This document shows, in pieces, positions 63,530 to 64,000 of a DNA stretch of 64,000 nucleotides. The stretch comes from Leeuwenhoekiella parthenopeia. Its GTDB lineage: Bacteria > Bacteroidota > Bacteroidia > Flavobacteriales > Flavobacteriaceae. The stretch spans positions 1 to 64,000 of the forward strand of contig NZ_JAJGMW010000025.1 of NCBI RefSeq assembly GCF_020782115.1, read 5' to 3'. The translations under genes and the position numbers were made by a program. Below the pieces are notes generated by a model. That model had not been told where the DNA came from and did not search any database. It saw only the letters and a list, made by a program, of their open reading frames with translations. Numbering within the stretch: the stretch's first letter is position 1; each line of letters opens with the position of its first letter.

Positions 63530-64000
63530 ATGAAATCTAACCACAGGCTGCTTAGCCTACTTTTTGTATTATTTAGTTTTGCTGCATTTGCCCAACCCAA
63601 AGCCGCAGAAGTTATCACCGGCTCCGTTTCAGGAGTCGTGATTGATACCCAGCTTAATCAACCCATCCCCTACGCTACCGTAGTCATTATGACCGGCACC
63701 GGCGAAACCCTTACAGGCGGTATCACCAACGATGATGGTGTTTTTGAAATCACCAAAATTCCCGAAGGTTCCTATACCGTAAAGGTTCAGTTTATAGGTT
63801 ATGAGCCCGTAACCCGCGAACTTCTGGTAGACCGCGATCACCGCGAGACTAATTTCGGAAACATCAATATGGACGCTGTGCCTGCCGAACTGGATGCGGT
63901 TAATGTGGTTGCAGAGCGCACCACGATTGAGCAGAAGATAGACCGAAAGGTCATCAATATTGGTAAAGACCTGACCACCGCGGGCGCGACTGCCGCAGAT
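63530..64000 (+). CDS. TonB-dependent receptor-like outer-membrane protein, 5' part
   Basis: 157 residues before the window ends; the frame is open. Signal peptide (LFVLFSFAAFAQ), then a CarboxypepD_reg-like domain with GVVIDTQLNQPIPYATVV and GGITNDDGVFEITKIPEGSY, then the start of a plug (AVNVVAERTTIEQKIDRKV). This matches the outer-membrane beta-barrel group with long plug regions. It is preceded by 780 bases of non-coding DNA. The substrate is unknown. Confidence 0.85.
   Translation, partial: MKSNHRLLSLLFVLFSFAAFAQPKAAEVITGSVSGVVIDTQLNQPIPYATVVIMTGTGETLTGGITNDDGVFEITKIPEGSYTVKVQFIGYEPVTRELLVDRDHRETNFGNINMDAVPAELDAVNVVAERTTIEQKIDRKVINIGKDLTTAGATAAD

Overview
The window comes from a member of the Bacteroidetes, most likely a marine-type Flavobacteriaceae. 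The evidence is a SusC/SusD pair, four GLPGLI-family proteins, many TonB-dependent receptor and CarboxypepD_reg-like domains, lipoproteins with Bacteroidetes-style lipoboxes, mostly absent Shine-Dalgarno sites, and several promoters of the TAnnTTTG type. I see no rRNA, tRNA, CRISPR array or intact insertion sequence.

Layout. 1-6.3 kb: a degenerate receiver protein, serine hydroxymethyltransferase (glyA), fumarylacetoacetase, a TPP riboswitch controlling a PnuT-type thiamine transporter and an acyl-CoA-dehydrogenase-like flavoprotein, and a FabH-like condensing enzyme. 6.5-13.6 kb: an S9 peptidase, a Cys-motif/CarboxypepD_reg protein, a GH30 lipoprotein, an acyl-ACP desaturase and a lipoprotein gene split exactly at a -1 slippery heptamer. 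13.7-21.1 kb: a partly decayed tandem array in which small secreted two-cysteine peptides, GLPGLI proteins and a TonB-receptor-like outer-membrane protein (one full copy, two N-terminal fragments) repeat in a fixed order. It is followed by a two-component system, a tiny lipoprotein and a LytTR regulator (21.3-25.1 kb). 25.5-34.9 kb: a DEAD-box helicase, a coiled-coil lipoprotein, an S9 peptidase fused to an FGE-like domain, a tricorn-type protease, a ParE-type toxin-antitoxin pair and a DUF1684 protein.

35.0-51.5 kb is a polysaccharide utilisation locus: DUF5695 protein, GH43, DUF6055/DUF4859 lipoprotein, AraC regulator, GH127-type beta-L-arabinofuranosidase, SusD and SusC. GH127 and GH43 together suggest an arabinose-containing glycan; a second GH43 lies at 57.9 kb and a GH30 at 9.9 kb. 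51.8-64 kb: an M23 peptidase, an ECF sigma / membrane anti-sigma-like / adhesin-head operon, Ohr, a repeat-filled intergenic region, MeaB GTPase, a sugar-nucleotide epimerase, a PAP2 phosphatase, a sodium/solute symporter, a CoA-binding protein and the start of another outer-membrane receptor that runs off the end.

The strongest candidate for an undescribed system is the peptide-GLPGLI-receptor array at 13.7-20.2 kb. Its two peptide genes are each followed by a hairpin at the same place, and its receptor N-termini are re-used as repeat units. Other points of interest are the slippery-site lipoprotein, a palindrome shared by two fatty-acid genes, an unusual flavoprotein under the TPP riboswitch, and a possible structured RNA at 62.9 kb.
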